Shown: positions 29,509 through 39,505, counted from the first letter of the stretch. The stretch is 64,000 nt of DNA from Angomonas deanei (GCA_903995115.1 LR877163.1:124001-188000), one strand, 5' to 3'. The notes: generated from the letters alone by a model not told the origin. Numbers and translations: made by a program.

Positions 29509-31041
29509 ATGGTGTTACATGAAATAGGACAGTTCCGTCTGCCTGGCTTGCCAAAGCAGTCGCAGTCGGTCAGCGTCTCCACCAGGGGTGTGATCGTCTC
29601 CGCCATCAGCTACACACTAAACACCTATTCTCCCAATGACAAGAAAAACAATAGATTGAGCGTGAAGGATCAGGTTCACTCGTATATTTGTATCATAGAA
29701 CACGAAAGACCGGCGGTGCAGCAGGCACCACCACAGTGTATCCATCTTCCTTTGAAACAGCACATTAACTTTTCCAAGAATAATAATGATAATACCAATG
29801 TGGACCTCTCCGACATTCACGCCTTTTCCCTCTTTGTGTCCTCGACGGGAGAGGACGTGTACCTGTTGGTGCAGTTGGGGGCCAACAGACAGGATAAAAT
29901 AATGAACAGTAATCAGAATCCTCAGTATAACAAAACGAGCACCTACCTTTACCGTCGTGAGGTCCGCCGTGAGCCGCCGGTAGACTCCTCTCTCTCTGAC
30001 GAGGAAGAGGACGCAAATGATAACAAAAGGAAATATATCCTCAACAGTCAGGGGGAGTATGTGTATTACGTAAAGCTGCCCTACGTCATTGATGACCGCA
30101 ACATTGACTTCAACGTCTTTGCGCCGCTGTCGACCGGACGGCCCTTCCTCAGCCAACCTGGCCCCAACGCGTACAATGACAGTGTGACGCAGGTGCTGGT
30201 GGCGGGCGGGGGTGGTCTGACCGGTCAGCCCTCCTCTCTGCTACTGTACACCCTCTCCCCTGCCCGCCGCAGTATGACGTTAGAGTTCTGTGTCCACTTT
30301 GACAGTTTTCTCGGGTCCCTCGCGATACAGGATTTGCTCTTTCCGTCCGGGGATGACTTCTCCACCGTCCTCATGCAGTGCCAGCACACGCTACTGCGGG
30401 TGAGCCTTCCGACCATCATAGACCTCGCCAGAGAGGAGTTGGAGAAACAGAACCACAACAGTCAGAGTACACTCTACCTGGACGCCAGTAGTGCCATCTG
30501 CGGCCGTTACGCGTGGGACCGACACGCCCCACTCACTTGTAGTACTGTCGTGCAGGGGAATCAGCGGCACATCCTGTCCGCTACCGAGAGCGGGGCGGTG
30601 CTGCGGTGGGACCTCCTCACCGGGACCGCCGTCAGTCGTCCACTCCGCGCCTGTGACGCCAGCCTCGACGGCGTGAGCATCACAGGGGTACATGCCCCTT
30701 CCTTTACCACCTTCTACACCACCACTTCCAACGGCTACCTCGTCCAGTGGGAGTACAATAGCAATAAAGTGGCCCTCGACGCGGGGGTGCCACCGCCTTC
30801 CGCCCTCACGGACTACTCTGCCATAGAAATACAACACCGCACCGCCACGTCCGGTGAGGAGAATCACAACAGCAATAATAATGAAAACAGATTTGACTAC
30901 ACCCCTACTCTGCTCTACGGTGGTTCCTCCTGGAGTACGGGAGGGGTGGGTGGAGAGGGATTCCAGCTACTGTGTGGGGCGGGGTCTGTGCTGCTTCTGA
31001 CCGGTGAACTAGGGACTGTCACGTACTTGGATGAAATTTAA
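29509..31041 (+). CDS. WD40/beta-propeller-like protein, unknown
   Basis: A 510-residue protein, strand-rich throughout. A WD-like repeat is visible at HILSATESGAVLRWDLLTGTAVSRPL (about 351-376) and a second at TTFYTTTSNGYLVQWEYNSN (about 400-420). The N-terminal half contains less regular blades and Asn-rich loops (near 90 and 155). No signal peptide or membrane segment. Propellers of this kind often act as nucleoporins, coat or intraflagellar-transport subunits; nothing here picks one. The final residues (LLTGELGTVTYLDEI) look like a closing blade. Confidence 0.72.
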   Translation: MVLHEIGQFRLPGLPKQSQSVSVSTRGVIVSAISYTLNTYSPNDKKNNRLSVKDQVHSYICIIEHERPAVQQAPPQCIHLPLKQHINFSKNNNDNTNVDLSDIHAFSLFVSSTGEDVYLLVQLGANRQDKIMNSNQNPQYNKTSTYLYRREVRREPPVDSSLSDEEEDANDNKRKYILNSQGEYVYYVKLPYVIDDRNIDFNVFAPLSTGRPFLSQPGPNAYNDSVTQVLVAGGGGLTGQPSSLLLYTLSPARRSMTLEFCVHFDSFLGSLAIQDLLFPSGDDFSTVLMQCQHTLLRVSLPTIIDLAREELEKQNHNSQSTLYLDASSAICGRYAWDRHAPLTCSTVVQGNQRHILSATESGAVLRWDLLTGTAVSRPLRACDASLDGVSITGVHAPSFTTFYTTTSNGYLVQWEYNSNKVALDAGVPPPSALTDYSAIEIQHRTATSGEENHNSNNNENRFDYTPTLLYGGSSWSTGGVGGEGFQLLCGAGSVLLLTGELGTVTYLDEI

Positions 31042-31310
31042 GGAAATGTCCAGAGATGAGGATTAATAGAAGTTAAATAACAAACTTTTTGTTTTTGTTT
31101 TTTGCCGTTGTGGAAAGAAAAAAGGAGCTTGTATCTCTACGCAAAGGTGTTTCAACATTTGCTCAACATATTACTTCATTCTCCCTCTTTTTCTCTTCTA
31201 ATTATAGTTTTCCGTTTTATTTTCAACGGGTTTAAGCTTTGTATCCTTTGTTTGTTCTTTACTTATTTATCTCACTTCTTTTTTGTACTTCATCTTAAAA
31301 AAAAAAAATC

Positions 31311-32897
31311 ATGGAATCTATTCTCACACGAAATCGTTTTATTTCTACCGCCGACGGCAGCTACGACCGCTACCTACTAACCGACATCATCCTCGGTCGC
31401 GGCAGCTTCGGTGCCGTTCACGCTGGCTATCGCCACGAAGGCGACGGGTTGTGGTCCAGGACCGCCGTCAAAGTTTTGAAAAACTTGGAGGCCTCCGGCG
31501 GTGGGGAGGTGGCCGCGGCCTACAGTGCGGTGCGAGAGGCCGGCGTATCCCGCGCCATCACCCGCGGCGTGCGCACCTTCACACCGTGGTTTGGTCCAGG
31601 TGAAATTTACATTCCAATGGAAAAAATGGACACCAACCTGCACGAATACGTGAATCAAATGAAGTTCCGCCTCCCTGAAAAAGAAATCTCTTCCATTATT
31701 ATTCAATGCATCACGGCGGTGGCGGAGCTGCATGAAAAAAACTTTGTTCACCGAGATATTAAACCGGAAAACTTTCTTGTCAAGCGGACCCTATCGGGTC
31801 CGGTGGTGAAGTTGGCCGATTTCGGGTTCGCCGCCAGTGTGATGGACGACACGGTGGTTGGTCAGTTCGTGGGGACGCTAGTGTACATGTCACCGGAAGT
31901 GATCGCCCAGCGCCGCGGAAAGGACTACCCACCCGCCGCGGAGAAGACCAGTCGCCAGTACATCCAGGCCCGCGATGCGTGGAGCCTGGGGTGCACCTTC
32001 TACTATCTCCTCACCGCCACCCACGCCTTTGTCGGGCGGACAGAGGAGGAGGTGGAACTGCGCATCGAGACGGGCACCTTCAGCCAAGACAAGAAGAAGT
32101 GTAAGGTACGGCCGGTCTTTCGTACCTCCGAGAATAAGGAGTGGGCGGAGCTCATCCTGCGGTGTTTTGTGCTCAACCCAATGGAGCGCATCACCGTTGC
32201 AGAAATGCTAAGTTGCCTACCCAAGATGAAAATCGCAAAAAAAGTGCTGGCGATACATCAGGCCCAGAAGGACACCACTGTTCACCAACCCCCCATTCGT
32301 GGTCTCTTCCTCTGTCGCCCTGACGCCGACATTGTCGTCTACAGCGCCCCCAGCAAGTCCTCGGCGAAGGTGCTCTCCGCCACCCTCAACTATCCTTACA
32401 TGATACTGGTGGAGGACTACACCACCACCGCCGATCGCAAGAGTACCCCCGGCAGTGGCAGTCTCCCTCTCTCCCCGCTGACCGGTCCCCTCCCGTCCAT
32501 GCCGCAGTGGATCAACGTGCTCTATCCCGTGGTGGGCTATGTCAGGAGTGAAAAAAACGGACAGCACCTCTTTCACGACTTTTGTCATGCCCCGCACTCC
32601 CCGTGCCCCAGCCTCGCCTCCCTCTCCTCCCCTTCCATCCGTTCCCCTGCTTCTCCTTCCTTGGAGTCACCACTGGGGGGACCGCTTCCGTCCGGCCTCC
32701 GCGCCCGGCGACCGCTCTCCTTCGAGGACTACCCCGATACCGCCAGCTACACCGCGCCTCGTGTGTTCACGGATACGCAGCTTAACACCCCACAAGGTCT
32801 GCCGATTCGCTCACCCAGCCCAGTTCCGCTGGACCCTCTTCCATGTGAAAAGCGACTCGACAAGAAGGGCACTGTCTCCCGTCAGCTGTTTGGTTGA
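31311..32897 (+). CDS. Ser/Thr protein kinase with C-terminal extension
   Basis: A 528-residue protein with an intact eukaryotic protein-kinase domain at about residues 21-305. It has the Gly loop LGRGSFGAVHAG (29-40), VAIK-type Lys54 (AVKVLK), HRDIKPEN (147-154), DFGFAA (170-175) and SPE196 in place of APE. A Gly/Glu/Ala-rich insert follows the ATP-binding lysine, and another (RGKDYPPAAEKTSRQYIQ) follows the activation segment. The C-terminal 200 residues have a strand-rich part that could be an SH3-like fold (about 325-425), then a Ser/Pro-rich tail likely to be phosphorylated. No family assignment within CAMK/CAMK-like kinases is secure. Catalytic activity is expected. Confidence 0.9.
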   Translation: MESILTRNRFISTADGSYDRYLLTDIILGRGSFGAVHAGYRHEGDGLWSRTAVKVLKNLEASGGGEVAAAYSAVREAGVSRAITRGVRTFTPWFGPGEIYIPMEKMDTNLHEYVNQMKFRLPEKEISSIIIQCITAVAELHEKNFVHRDIKPENFLVKRTLSGPVVKLADFGFAASVMDDTVVGQFVGTLVYMSPEVIAQRRGKDYPPAAEKTSRQYIQARDAWSLGCTFYYLLTATHAFVGRTEEEVELRIETGTFSQDKKKCKVRPVFRTSENKEWAELILRCFVLNPMERITVAEMLSCLPKMKIAKKVLAIHQAQKDTTVHQPPIRGLFLCRPDADIVVYSAPSKSSAKVLSATLNYPYMILVEDYTTTADRKSTPGSGSLPLSPLTGPLPSMPQWINVLYPVVGYVRSEKNGQHLFHDFCHAPHSPCPSLASLSSPSIRSPASPSLESPLGGPLPSGLRARRPLSFEDYPDTASYTAPRVFTDTQLNTPQGLPIRSPSPVPLDPLPCEKRLDKKGTVSRQLFG

Positions 32898-33215
32898 GAG
32901 GGTGGGAGAGAAAATGTGAAGTATGTACATCTTTATTTGTTTAATTTTTCTTTGTTTTTTGTTTCTTTCTTTCTTTATTTTTTTTTTTTATTATTATTAT
33001 TTTTGTTTATCTCTCTGCTGAAGTACGAAAAAGTTGTACTCAGCATATCTTTTTCATGCCTTCATTATCAATCCGTCTCCACACTTATCAGCGTCACATG
33101 TGTTAGTTTCACCCTCAAACTGGTAGACCAAACAAAAAAAAAAAAAAAAACTTATTATCTCCACAATTATTTTTCTTTTCTTTATGAACAATTCGTTTTA
33201 GCTGAATTCATTATA
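32898..33215. other. Spacer before the surface-protein locus
   Basis: 318 bases of T-rich sequence (32938-33010) with an A run of 17 at 33134-33150. The T-rich stretch and TTTTAG at about 33200 provide the acceptor for the next gene. A frame is open through this spacer, but its low-complexity Phe/Leu translation is not protein-like. Confidence 0.5.
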
Positions 33216-34040
33216 ATGACGTCCTTCACTTCTCTGCGAACGGTGTTGGTACTGTTGGCCGGGAGCGCGGCGCTCACCACTGCCCGAGATGTGTGTCCAC
33301 CCAACTGTGAGGTCGGGGCACGGTACGAAGGGGACGATACGGTATACTGTGGCCAGTGTGAGAGTGGTTATGACTTTCTTAACGGAAATCCTGCCGTATG
33401 TGCCAAGCTTCCTCCCAACTGTATTCGATTTCAGCGAGAAGGAGAGAAGTGCGCTCATTGCGTGGGAGGCCACCTTCTGTCCAAGACCGGTGTGTGTGTC
33501 AAGTGCCCTGGAAACTGTGTCTGTGACCCCGACGAGCCCTCCAAGTGCAACGGTTGTCCAGTCGGCAAAGGACTCAACGATGCCAGAACTGAATGTCTTC
33601 CTTGTCTGGACACGGAATGCAACTACTGTCCCATGTCGTACAAACAATGTGTTCCGCACTGTGACGTTGGTTCTGTATTAGCGAGTAACGGTACCTGTGT
33701 CAAGTGCCTCGCCGAGGGCTGCCGATGTGACCCCGACGCTCCTCATCTCTGCGTAATTTGTTTAAGTGGCCACTATCTAAAAGAAGGAAAGTGCATCCCT
33801 TGCCCCGACGGTTGCGACCGCTGTACGGTTCAGGACGATCGTGAGATTTGCCTCCGGTGTAACGACGGCGCCCCTCCGTTGAACGGAACGAACTGTATGA
33901 AGCGGGAGGTGGAATGCGACGCACCAGACTCCACCACCAACACCGTGCCCCTCATCGCTGCCGTCTCAGCTGCAGTAATTGCAACACTCGTCCTCATTAA
34001 GGCACGCCAGCGAGCCCCGCCGCGGACACACACAGAGTGA
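33216..34040 (+). CDS. Cys-rich (CxxC) type I membrane protein, founder-like relative of the array
   Basis: A 274-residue surface-type protein: signal peptide (about 1-24, MTSFTSLRTVLVLLAGSAAL), then an ectodomain with about a dozen CxxC or CxC motifs (CPPNC, CGQC, CAHC, CVKCPGNCVCD, CKGC-like, CPMS). It closes with a hydrophobic helix (VPLIAAVSAAVIATLVLI) and a short basic tail (KARQRAPPRTHTE). The CxxC spacing matches the eleven units downstream. The hydrophobic core LIAAVSAAVI is shared with them exactly, but here a cytoplasmic tail follows, so it should be a true transmembrane protein. Related CxxC layouts occur in Giardia VSPs and furin-like repeats. The start is at the signal peptide; longer readings include noncoding T-rich sequence. 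Confidence 0.88.
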   Translation: MTSFTSLRTVLVLLAGSAALTTARDVCPPNCEVGARYEGDDTVYCGQCESGYDFLNGNPAVCAKLPPNCIRFQREGEKCAHCVGGHLLSKTGVCVKCPGNCVCDPDEPSKCNGCPVGKGLNDARTECLPCLDTECNYCPMSYKQCVPHCDVGSVLASNGTCVKCLAEGCRCDPDAPHLCVICLSGHYLKEGKCIPCPDGCDRCTVQDDREICLRCNDGAPPLNGTNCMKREVECDAPDSTTNTVPLIAAVSAAVIATLVLIKARQRAPPRTHTE

Positions 34041-34239
34041 CACTGTCCTTCCCTTCATTTTCCGCGCAGATGCCACTGTGAAATAGAAAAGATCAACCGG
34101 AACCCTTCGACCTTTTCGATATGTTTTTTTATGTGCATACTTAGTCGTTTTATAATCTCATTCAAAGGCTGAAAAAAAAAAAAAGCATTATTGTAGTTTT
34201 GTGGTCTCAAACCGCGCGTCCGGCTCCCATGGCCCCGCT

Positions 34240-34306
34240 ATCGGTGTGTGTGTGTGTGCGTGTACCTCAACTGCCCTTCTCTCCTCCCTCTCAAAGGATT
34301 AGCTTC
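34240..34306 (+). promoter_or_regulatory. GT microsatellite plus trans-splice acceptor tract, array unit 1
   Basis: Directly before the first array gene, a (GT)n stretch is followed by a CT-rich tract (CCCTTCTCTCCTCCCTCTC) and CAAAGGATTAG, giving two possible acceptor AGs about 30-35 bases before the ATG. The same arrangement recurs in every unit, for example 35586-35637. The GT length varies between copies and is longest before the A' unit (about 45528-45567). Confidence 0.75.
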
Positions 34307-34333
34307 ATTCTTAACTCCACTTTCCTTCCCTTC

Positions 34334-35242
34334 ATGTTCTCCGCTTCCCACGTGCGAAACACCCTCGCCGCCGCCGCGGTGACGGTCATGCTCGTTACTG
34401 CGCAAAAAAGCACCTGCCCAGCCAACTGCGCAAGAGCTGCCGTGTACGGTGACGGTACCGTTGTCTGTGGCGCCTGCGTGGAAGGTTACACCCAGGACGC
34501 ATACTACAGCAAGTGTGTCAAACTGCCGGAGGGCTGCGCCACCCTCGATGACTCTGGTACGGGCTGCGCCGAGTGCCAGGCTCACTATGCCCTCGGAGAA
34601 GACAAAGCTTGCCACCGGTGCAGCGGTGACTGCGAATGCGACGCAACTGACCTGAACAAGTGCAAAACATGCCCATCCAACGAAGGGTTTACCTCTGACG
34701 GACGCACCTGTGCCGCCTGCGTTGACAGCCACTGCGTGAACTGCCTCGAGTCGAACGAGCAGTGCGTCATGTGCGGAACTGGATACGTCGCGGTGGACGG
34801 CAAATGCGAGCCGTGCTCAGACGGTTGTCTTATCTGCATCAACGACATCACTAAGTGTGAGTACTGTAACACCGGGTACTACGCGAAGGATGACAAATGC
34901 GAGGCGTGCCCGGAGGGTTGCAGCGAATGTGAGGCGGGGGAGGATGGCCAGGTGAAGTGCACTAAACCAGCAAGCCGTAGCGCAACCCCGCTCCAAGAGA
35001 CCATCACGCGCGCGGAAAGCACGACGTGCACCACCCCAAAGTGCTCCGAATGTGTGTCCGACGGCCAAACGGAGGTGTGTACGACTTGCGAAGATGGATT
35101 TTTTGCCCATCCCGCTCTGGGCTGTGACAGAGAAGAAGTGTCATGCTCGACGGGATCGGGTAACGCAGCCCTACCGTCCTCGTCCTCCGTGCTGTCCCTC
35201 ATCGCGGCTGTCTCAGCTGCAGTGATCACTCTGGCACTGTAA
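34334..35242 (+). CDS. CxxC surface protein, array unit 1 (type A)
   Basis: 302 residues. A signal peptide (MFSASHVRNTLAAAAVTVML, cleavage likely after VTAQ) precedes a type A ectodomain starting KSTCPANC with regularly spaced CxxC pairs (CGAC, CAEC, CHRC, CKTC, CAAC, CVMC, CEPC, CEYC, CEAC). A Ser/Thr linker and a second Cys module (CTTCEDGFF) follow, then a C-terminal hydrophobic stretch with no tail. Ending on a hydrophobic segment after small residues (GSGNAALPSS) is the layout of a GPI-anchor signal; this is inferred. It differs from units 2, 4 and 11 at NKCKTC, CVNC and CGTGY. An in-frame extension upstream merely translates the GT repeat and splice tract, so this start is preferred. 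Confidence 0.88.
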   Translation: MFSASHVRNTLAAAAVTVMLVTAQKSTCPANCARAAVYGDGTVVCGACVEGYTQDAYYSKCVKLPEGCATLDDSGTGCAECQAHYALGEDKACHRCSGDCECDATDLNKCKTCPSNEGFTSDGRTCAACVDSHCVNCLESNEQCVMCGTGYVAVDGKCEPCSDGCLICINDITKCEYCNTGYYAKDDKCEACPEGCSECEAGEDGQVKCTKPASRSATPLQETITRAESTTCTTPKCSECVSDGQTEVCTTCEDGFFAHPALGCDREEVSCSTGSGNAALPSSSSVLSLIAAVSAAVITLAL

Positions 35243-35669
35243 CACGGCAGACGGAAAGGGAAGACACTCCCCCCGAGTACAGTGGCGAGTCTCTTCATTC
35301 ATCCACAATTCTTTTTTTTTTTTCCCCATTCTACTACTACCTTCCTTTCCAAAAAGTAAATGTGAAAACATGTTTTCCTTCATTTTCCCCGCAGATGCCA
35401 CTGTAAAACAGCAAAAGGCAAACGGAACAGTTTAAATGGATAAGTTTGTCATGTGCACACTCAGTTGTTTTACGACATAGGCCAAAACGTCAAATTCTAC
35501 AGGCACTGTAATTTTTTGAAAACTCACAACCATCTTTTCATTTCCGGCTCGTTTGGCGCGCCGGGCTCCCATGGCCCCGCTATCGGTGTGTGTGTGTGTA
35601 CCTCAACTGCCCTTCTCTCCTCCCTCTCAAAGGATTAGCTTCATTCTTAACTCCACTTTCCTTCCCTTC

Positions 35670-36578
35670 ATGTTCTCCGCTTCCCACGTGCGAAACACCC
35701 TCGCCGCCGCCGCGGTGACGGTCATGCTCGTTGCTGCGCAAAAAAGCACCTGCCCAGCCAACTGCGCAAGAGCTGCCGTGTACGGTGACGGTACCGTTGT
35801 CTGTGGCGCCTGCGTGGAAGGTTACACCCAGGACGCATACTACAGCAAGTGTGTCAAACTGCCGGAGGGCTGCGCCACCCTCGATGACTCCGGTACGGGC
35901 TGCGCCGAGTGCCAGGCCCACTACGCCCTCGGAGAAGACAAAGCTTGCCACCGGTGCAGTGGTGACTGCGAATGCGACGCAACTGACCTGAACACGTGCA
36001 AAACATGCCCATCCAACGAAGGGTTTACCTCTGACGGACGCACCTGTGCCGCCTGCGTTGACAGCCACTGCGTGGACTGCCTCGAGTCGAACGAGCAGTG
36101 CGTCATGTGCCGACCTGGATACGTTGCGGTGGACGGCAAATGCGAGCCGTGCTCAGACGGTTGTCTTATCTGCATCAACGACATCACTAAGTGTGAGTAC
36201 TGTAACACCGGGTACTACGCGAAGGATGACAAATGCGAGGCGTGCCCGGAGGGTTGCAGCGAATGTGAGGCGGGGGAGGATGGCCAGGTGAAGTGCACTA
36301 AACCAGCAAGCCGTAGCGCAACCCCGCTCCAAGAGACCATCACGCGCGCGGAAAGCACGACGTGCACCACCCCAAAGTGCTCCGAATGTGTGTCCGACGG
36401 CCAAACGGAGGTGTGTACGACTTGCGAAGATGGATTTTTTGCCCATCCCGCTCTGGGCTGTGACAGAGAAGAAGTGTCATGCTCGACGGGATCGGGTAAC
36501 GCAGCCCTACCGTCCTCGTCCTCCGTGCTGTCCCTCATCGCGGCCGTCTCAGCTGCAGTGATCACTCTGGCACTGTAA
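35670..36578 (+). CDS. CxxC surface protein, array unit 2 (type A)
   Basis: 302 residues, type A. It has the same signal peptide and C-terminus as unit 1, and an ectodomain with NTCKTC, CVDC and CRPGY where unit 1 has NKCKTC, CVNC and CGTGY. The mature protein appears the same as units 4 and 11 apart from one Thr/Ala change in unit 11. Intact frame, intact CxxC set. Spacing from unit 1 start to unit 2 start is 1,336 bases. Confidence 0.88.
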   Translation: MFSASHVRNTLAAAAVTVMLVAAQKSTCPANCARAAVYGDGTVVCGACVEGYTQDAYYSKCVKLPEGCATLDDSGTGCAECQAHYALGEDKACHRCSGDCECDATDLNTCKTCPSNEGFTSDGRTCAACVDSHCVDCLESNEQCVMCRPGYVAVDGKCEPCSDGCLICINDITKCEYCNTGYYAKDDKCEACPEGCSECEAGEDGQVKCTKPASRSATPLQETITRAESTTCTTPKCSECVSDGQTEVCTTCEDGFFAHPALGCDREEVSCSTGSGNAALPSSSSVLSLIAAVSAAVITLAL

Positions 36579-37007
36579 CACGGCAGACGGAAAGGGAAGA
36601 CACTCCCCCCGAGTACAGTGGCGAGTCTCTTCATTCATCCCCGATTCTTTTCTTTTTTTTTCCCCATTCTATTACTACCTTCCTTTCCAAAAAGTAAATG
36701 TGAAAACATGTTTTCCTTCATTTTCCCCGCAGATGCCACTGTAAAACAGCAAAAAACAAACGGGACAGTTTAAATGGATAAGTTTGTCATGTGCACACTC
36801 AGTTGTTTTACGACATAGGCCAAAACGTCAAATTCTACAGGCACTGTAATTTTTTGAAAACTCACAACCATCTTTTCATTTCCGGCTCGTTTGGCGCTTC
36901 AGGCTCCCATGGCCCCACTATCGGTGTGTGTGTGTGTACCTCAACTGCCCTTCACTCCTCCCTCTCAAAGGATTAGCTTCATTCTTAACTCCACTTTCCT
37001 TCCCTTC

Positions 37008-37760
37008 ATGTTCTCCGCTTCCCACGTGCGAAACACCCTCGCCGCCGCCGCGGTGACGGTCATGCTCGTTGCTGCGCAAGACAGCAACTGCGCCGAAACC
37101 GAAACAAACGACGAAGGCGCCGTTGTCTGTGCCAACTGCGTCACGGATTACACCTTGGGCATAGACGGCGTGTGTTATCTTACATCGGGAGGCTGCATTC
37201 AGGCGGTGGACGGCAAGTGCCAGCACTGCAGGGGAGGCTTCACGCTGAACAAGGATGAAGGCACGTGCGTGAAATGCAACAAGGATTGCACTTGCGATGC
37301 CAAAGACCCTAACAAGTGCGTGGGCTGCAAGGTTGGCTATGGACTTGACGGCGAAACAGGCAACTGTGTGGCGTGCAAAGTCTCTGACTGCGCCTCGTGC
37401 AGCCAATCGTCCGACAAGTGCGGTGCTTGCATGCCGAACTTCCTACTCGTTGAAAATGCCTGTGTCTCATGTGCGGTCGACGAATGCACGAGGTGCAAGG
37501 CGGATGATATGAACACCTGCGACCTCTGCGATCTCGGGAACTACCTCAAGGAAGGCAAATGCAAGACGTGCGGCATTCGTAACTGCGATTCATGCCAGGA
37601 AGTGGAAGGCGTCGTGAGATGCGACGCGTGTGCCGGTGATCGTACCTACGACGCAGAATCCAGAACGTGCAAGTCGGGTAACGCAGCCCTACCGTCCTCG
37701 TCCTCCGTGCTGTCCCTCATCGCGGCTGTCTCAGCTGCAGTGATCACTCTGGCACTGTAA
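37008..37760 (+). CDS. CxxC surface protein, array unit 3 (type B)
   Basis: 250 residues. The signal peptide and the last ~30 residues are the same as type A, but the ectodomain is different. It starts DSNCAETETNDEG and carries CANC, CQHC, CVKCNKDCTCD, CVGC, CVAC, CGAC, CVSC, CDLC, CKTC and CDAC. It lacks the Ser/Thr linker and the second module of type A. The variant residue near position 201 is Arg (GIRNC). The sharp change at the mature N-terminus and the return to identity at SGNAALPSS show cassette-like exchange between fixed ends. Confidence 0.88.
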   Translation: MFSASHVRNTLAAAAVTVMLVAAQDSNCAETETNDEGAVVCANCVTDYTLGIDGVCYLTSGGCIQAVDGKCQHCRGGFTLNKDEGTCVKCNKDCTCDAKDPNKCVGCKVGYGLDGETGNCVACKVSDCASCSQSSDKCGACMPNFLLVENACVSCAVDECTRCKADDMNTCDLCDLGNYLKEGKCKTCGIRNCDSCQEVEGVVRCDACAGDRTYDAESRTCKSGNAALPSSSSVLSLIAAVSAAVITLAL

Positions 37761-38190
37761 CACGGCAGACGGAAAGGGAAGACACTCCCCCCGAGTACAG
37801 TGGCGAGTCTCTTCATTCATCCACAATTCTTTTCTTTTTTTTTCCCCCATTCTATTACTACCTTCCTTTCCAAAAAGTAAATGTGAAAACATGTTTTCCT
37901 TCATTTTCCCCGCAGATGCCACTGTAAAACAGCAAAAAACAAACGGAACAGTTTAAATGGATAAGTTTGTCATGTGCACACTCAGTTGTTTTACGACATA
38001 GGCCAAAACGTCAAATTCTACAGGCACTGTAATTTTTTGAAAACTCACAACCATCTTTTCATTTCCGGCTCGTTTGGCGCTTCGGGCTCCCATGGCCCCA
38101 CTATCGGTGTGTGTGTGTGTACCTCAACTGCCCTTCACTCCTCCCTCTCAAAGGATTAGCTTCATTCTTAACTCTACTTTCCTTCTCTTC

Positions 38191-39099
38191 ATGTTCTCCG
38201 CTTCCCACGTGCGAAACACCCTCGCCGCCGCCGCGGTGACGGTCATGCTCGTTACTGCGCAAAAAAGCACCTGCCCAGCCAACTGCGCAAGAGCTGCCGT
38301 GTACGGTGACGGTACCGTTGTCTGTGGCGCCTGCGTGGAAGGTTACACCCAGGACGCATACTACAGCAAGTGTGTCAAACTGCCGGAGGGCTGCGCCACC
38401 CTCGATGACTCCGGTACGGGCTGCGCCGAGTGCCAGGCCCACTACGCCCTCGGAGAAGACAAAGCTTGCCACCGGTGCAGCGGTGACTGCGAATGCGACG
38501 CAACTGACCTGAACACGTGCAAAACATGCCCATCCAACGAAGGGTTTACCTCTGACGGACGCACCTGTGCCGCCTGCGTTGACAGTCACTGCGTGGACTG
38601 CCTCGAGTCGAACGAGCAGTGCGTCATGTGCCGACCTGGATACGTCGCGGTGGACGGCAAATGCGAGCCGTGCTCAGACGGTTGTCTTATCTGCATCAAC
38701 GACATCACTAAGTGTGAGTACTGTAACACCGGGTACTACGCGAAGGATGACAAATGCGAGGCGTGCCCGGAGGGTTGCAGCGAATGTGAGGCGGGGGAGG
38801 ATGGCCAGGTGAAGTGCACTAAACCAGCAAGCCGTAGCGCAACCCCGCTCCAAGAGACCATCACGCGCGCGGAAAGCACGACGTGCACCACCCCAAAGTG
38901 CTCCGAATGTGTGTCCGACGGCCAAACGGAGGTGTGTACGACTTGCGAAGATGGATTTTTTGCCCATCCCGCTCTGGGCTGTGACAGAGAAGAAGTGTCA
39001 TGCTCGACGGGATCGGGTAACGCAGCCCTACCGTCCTCGTCCTCCGTGCTGTCCCTCATCGCGGCTGTCTCAGCTGCAGTGATCACTCTGGCACTGTAA
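38191..39099 (+). CDS. CxxC surface protein, array unit 4 (type A)
   Basis: 302 residues, type A, intact. The protein is the same as unit 2 except for Thr in place of Ala within the signal peptide (LVTAQ). The 3' spacer diverges from the other units after about 39168 (AT-rich stretch at 39170-39220), before rejoining the common sequence at about 39245. Confidence 0.88.
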   Translation: MFSASHVRNTLAAAAVTVMLVTAQKSTCPANCARAAVYGDGTVVCGACVEGYTQDAYYSKCVKLPEGCATLDDSGTGCAECQAHYALGEDKACHRCSGDCECDATDLNTCKTCPSNEGFTSDGRTCAACVDSHCVDCLESNEQCVMCRPGYVAVDGKCEPCSDGCLICINDITKCEYCNTGYYAKDDKCEACPEGCSECEAGEDGQVKCTKPASRSATPLQETITRAESTTCTTPKCSECVSDGQTEVCTTCEDGFFAHPALGCDREEVSCSTGSGNAALPSSSSVLSLIAAVSAAVITLAL

Positions 39100-39505
39100 C
39101 ACGGCAGACGGAAAGGGAAGACACTCCCCCCGAGTACAGTGGCGAGTCTCTTCATTCATCCACAATTCAAATTTGTTTAAAAGCATTATTATTTTATTTA
39201 CTCCTACCTTTATTTATATTACAGTCAAAATAGAAAGGACAAACGATGTAGTTTAAATGGATAAGTTTGTCGTGTGCACACTCAGTTGTTTTACGAAATA
39301 GGCCAAAACTTCAATTTCTACAGGCACTGTATTTTTGTGAAAACTCACAGGTGACCATCTTTTCCATTACCGGCTCGTTTGGCGCTTCGGGCTCCCATGG
39401 CCCCACTATCGGTGTGTGTGTGTGTGTGTGCGTGTACCTCAACTACCCTTCACTCCTCCCTCTCAAAGGATTAGCTTCATTCTTAACTCCACTTTCCTTC
39501 CCTTC

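Noticed and set aside
32916-33215. N-terminal extension of the first Cys-rich protein
   Set aside because: It is a Phe/Leu/Tyr-rich translation of a T-rich spacer; the downstream ATG starts a clean signal peptide.
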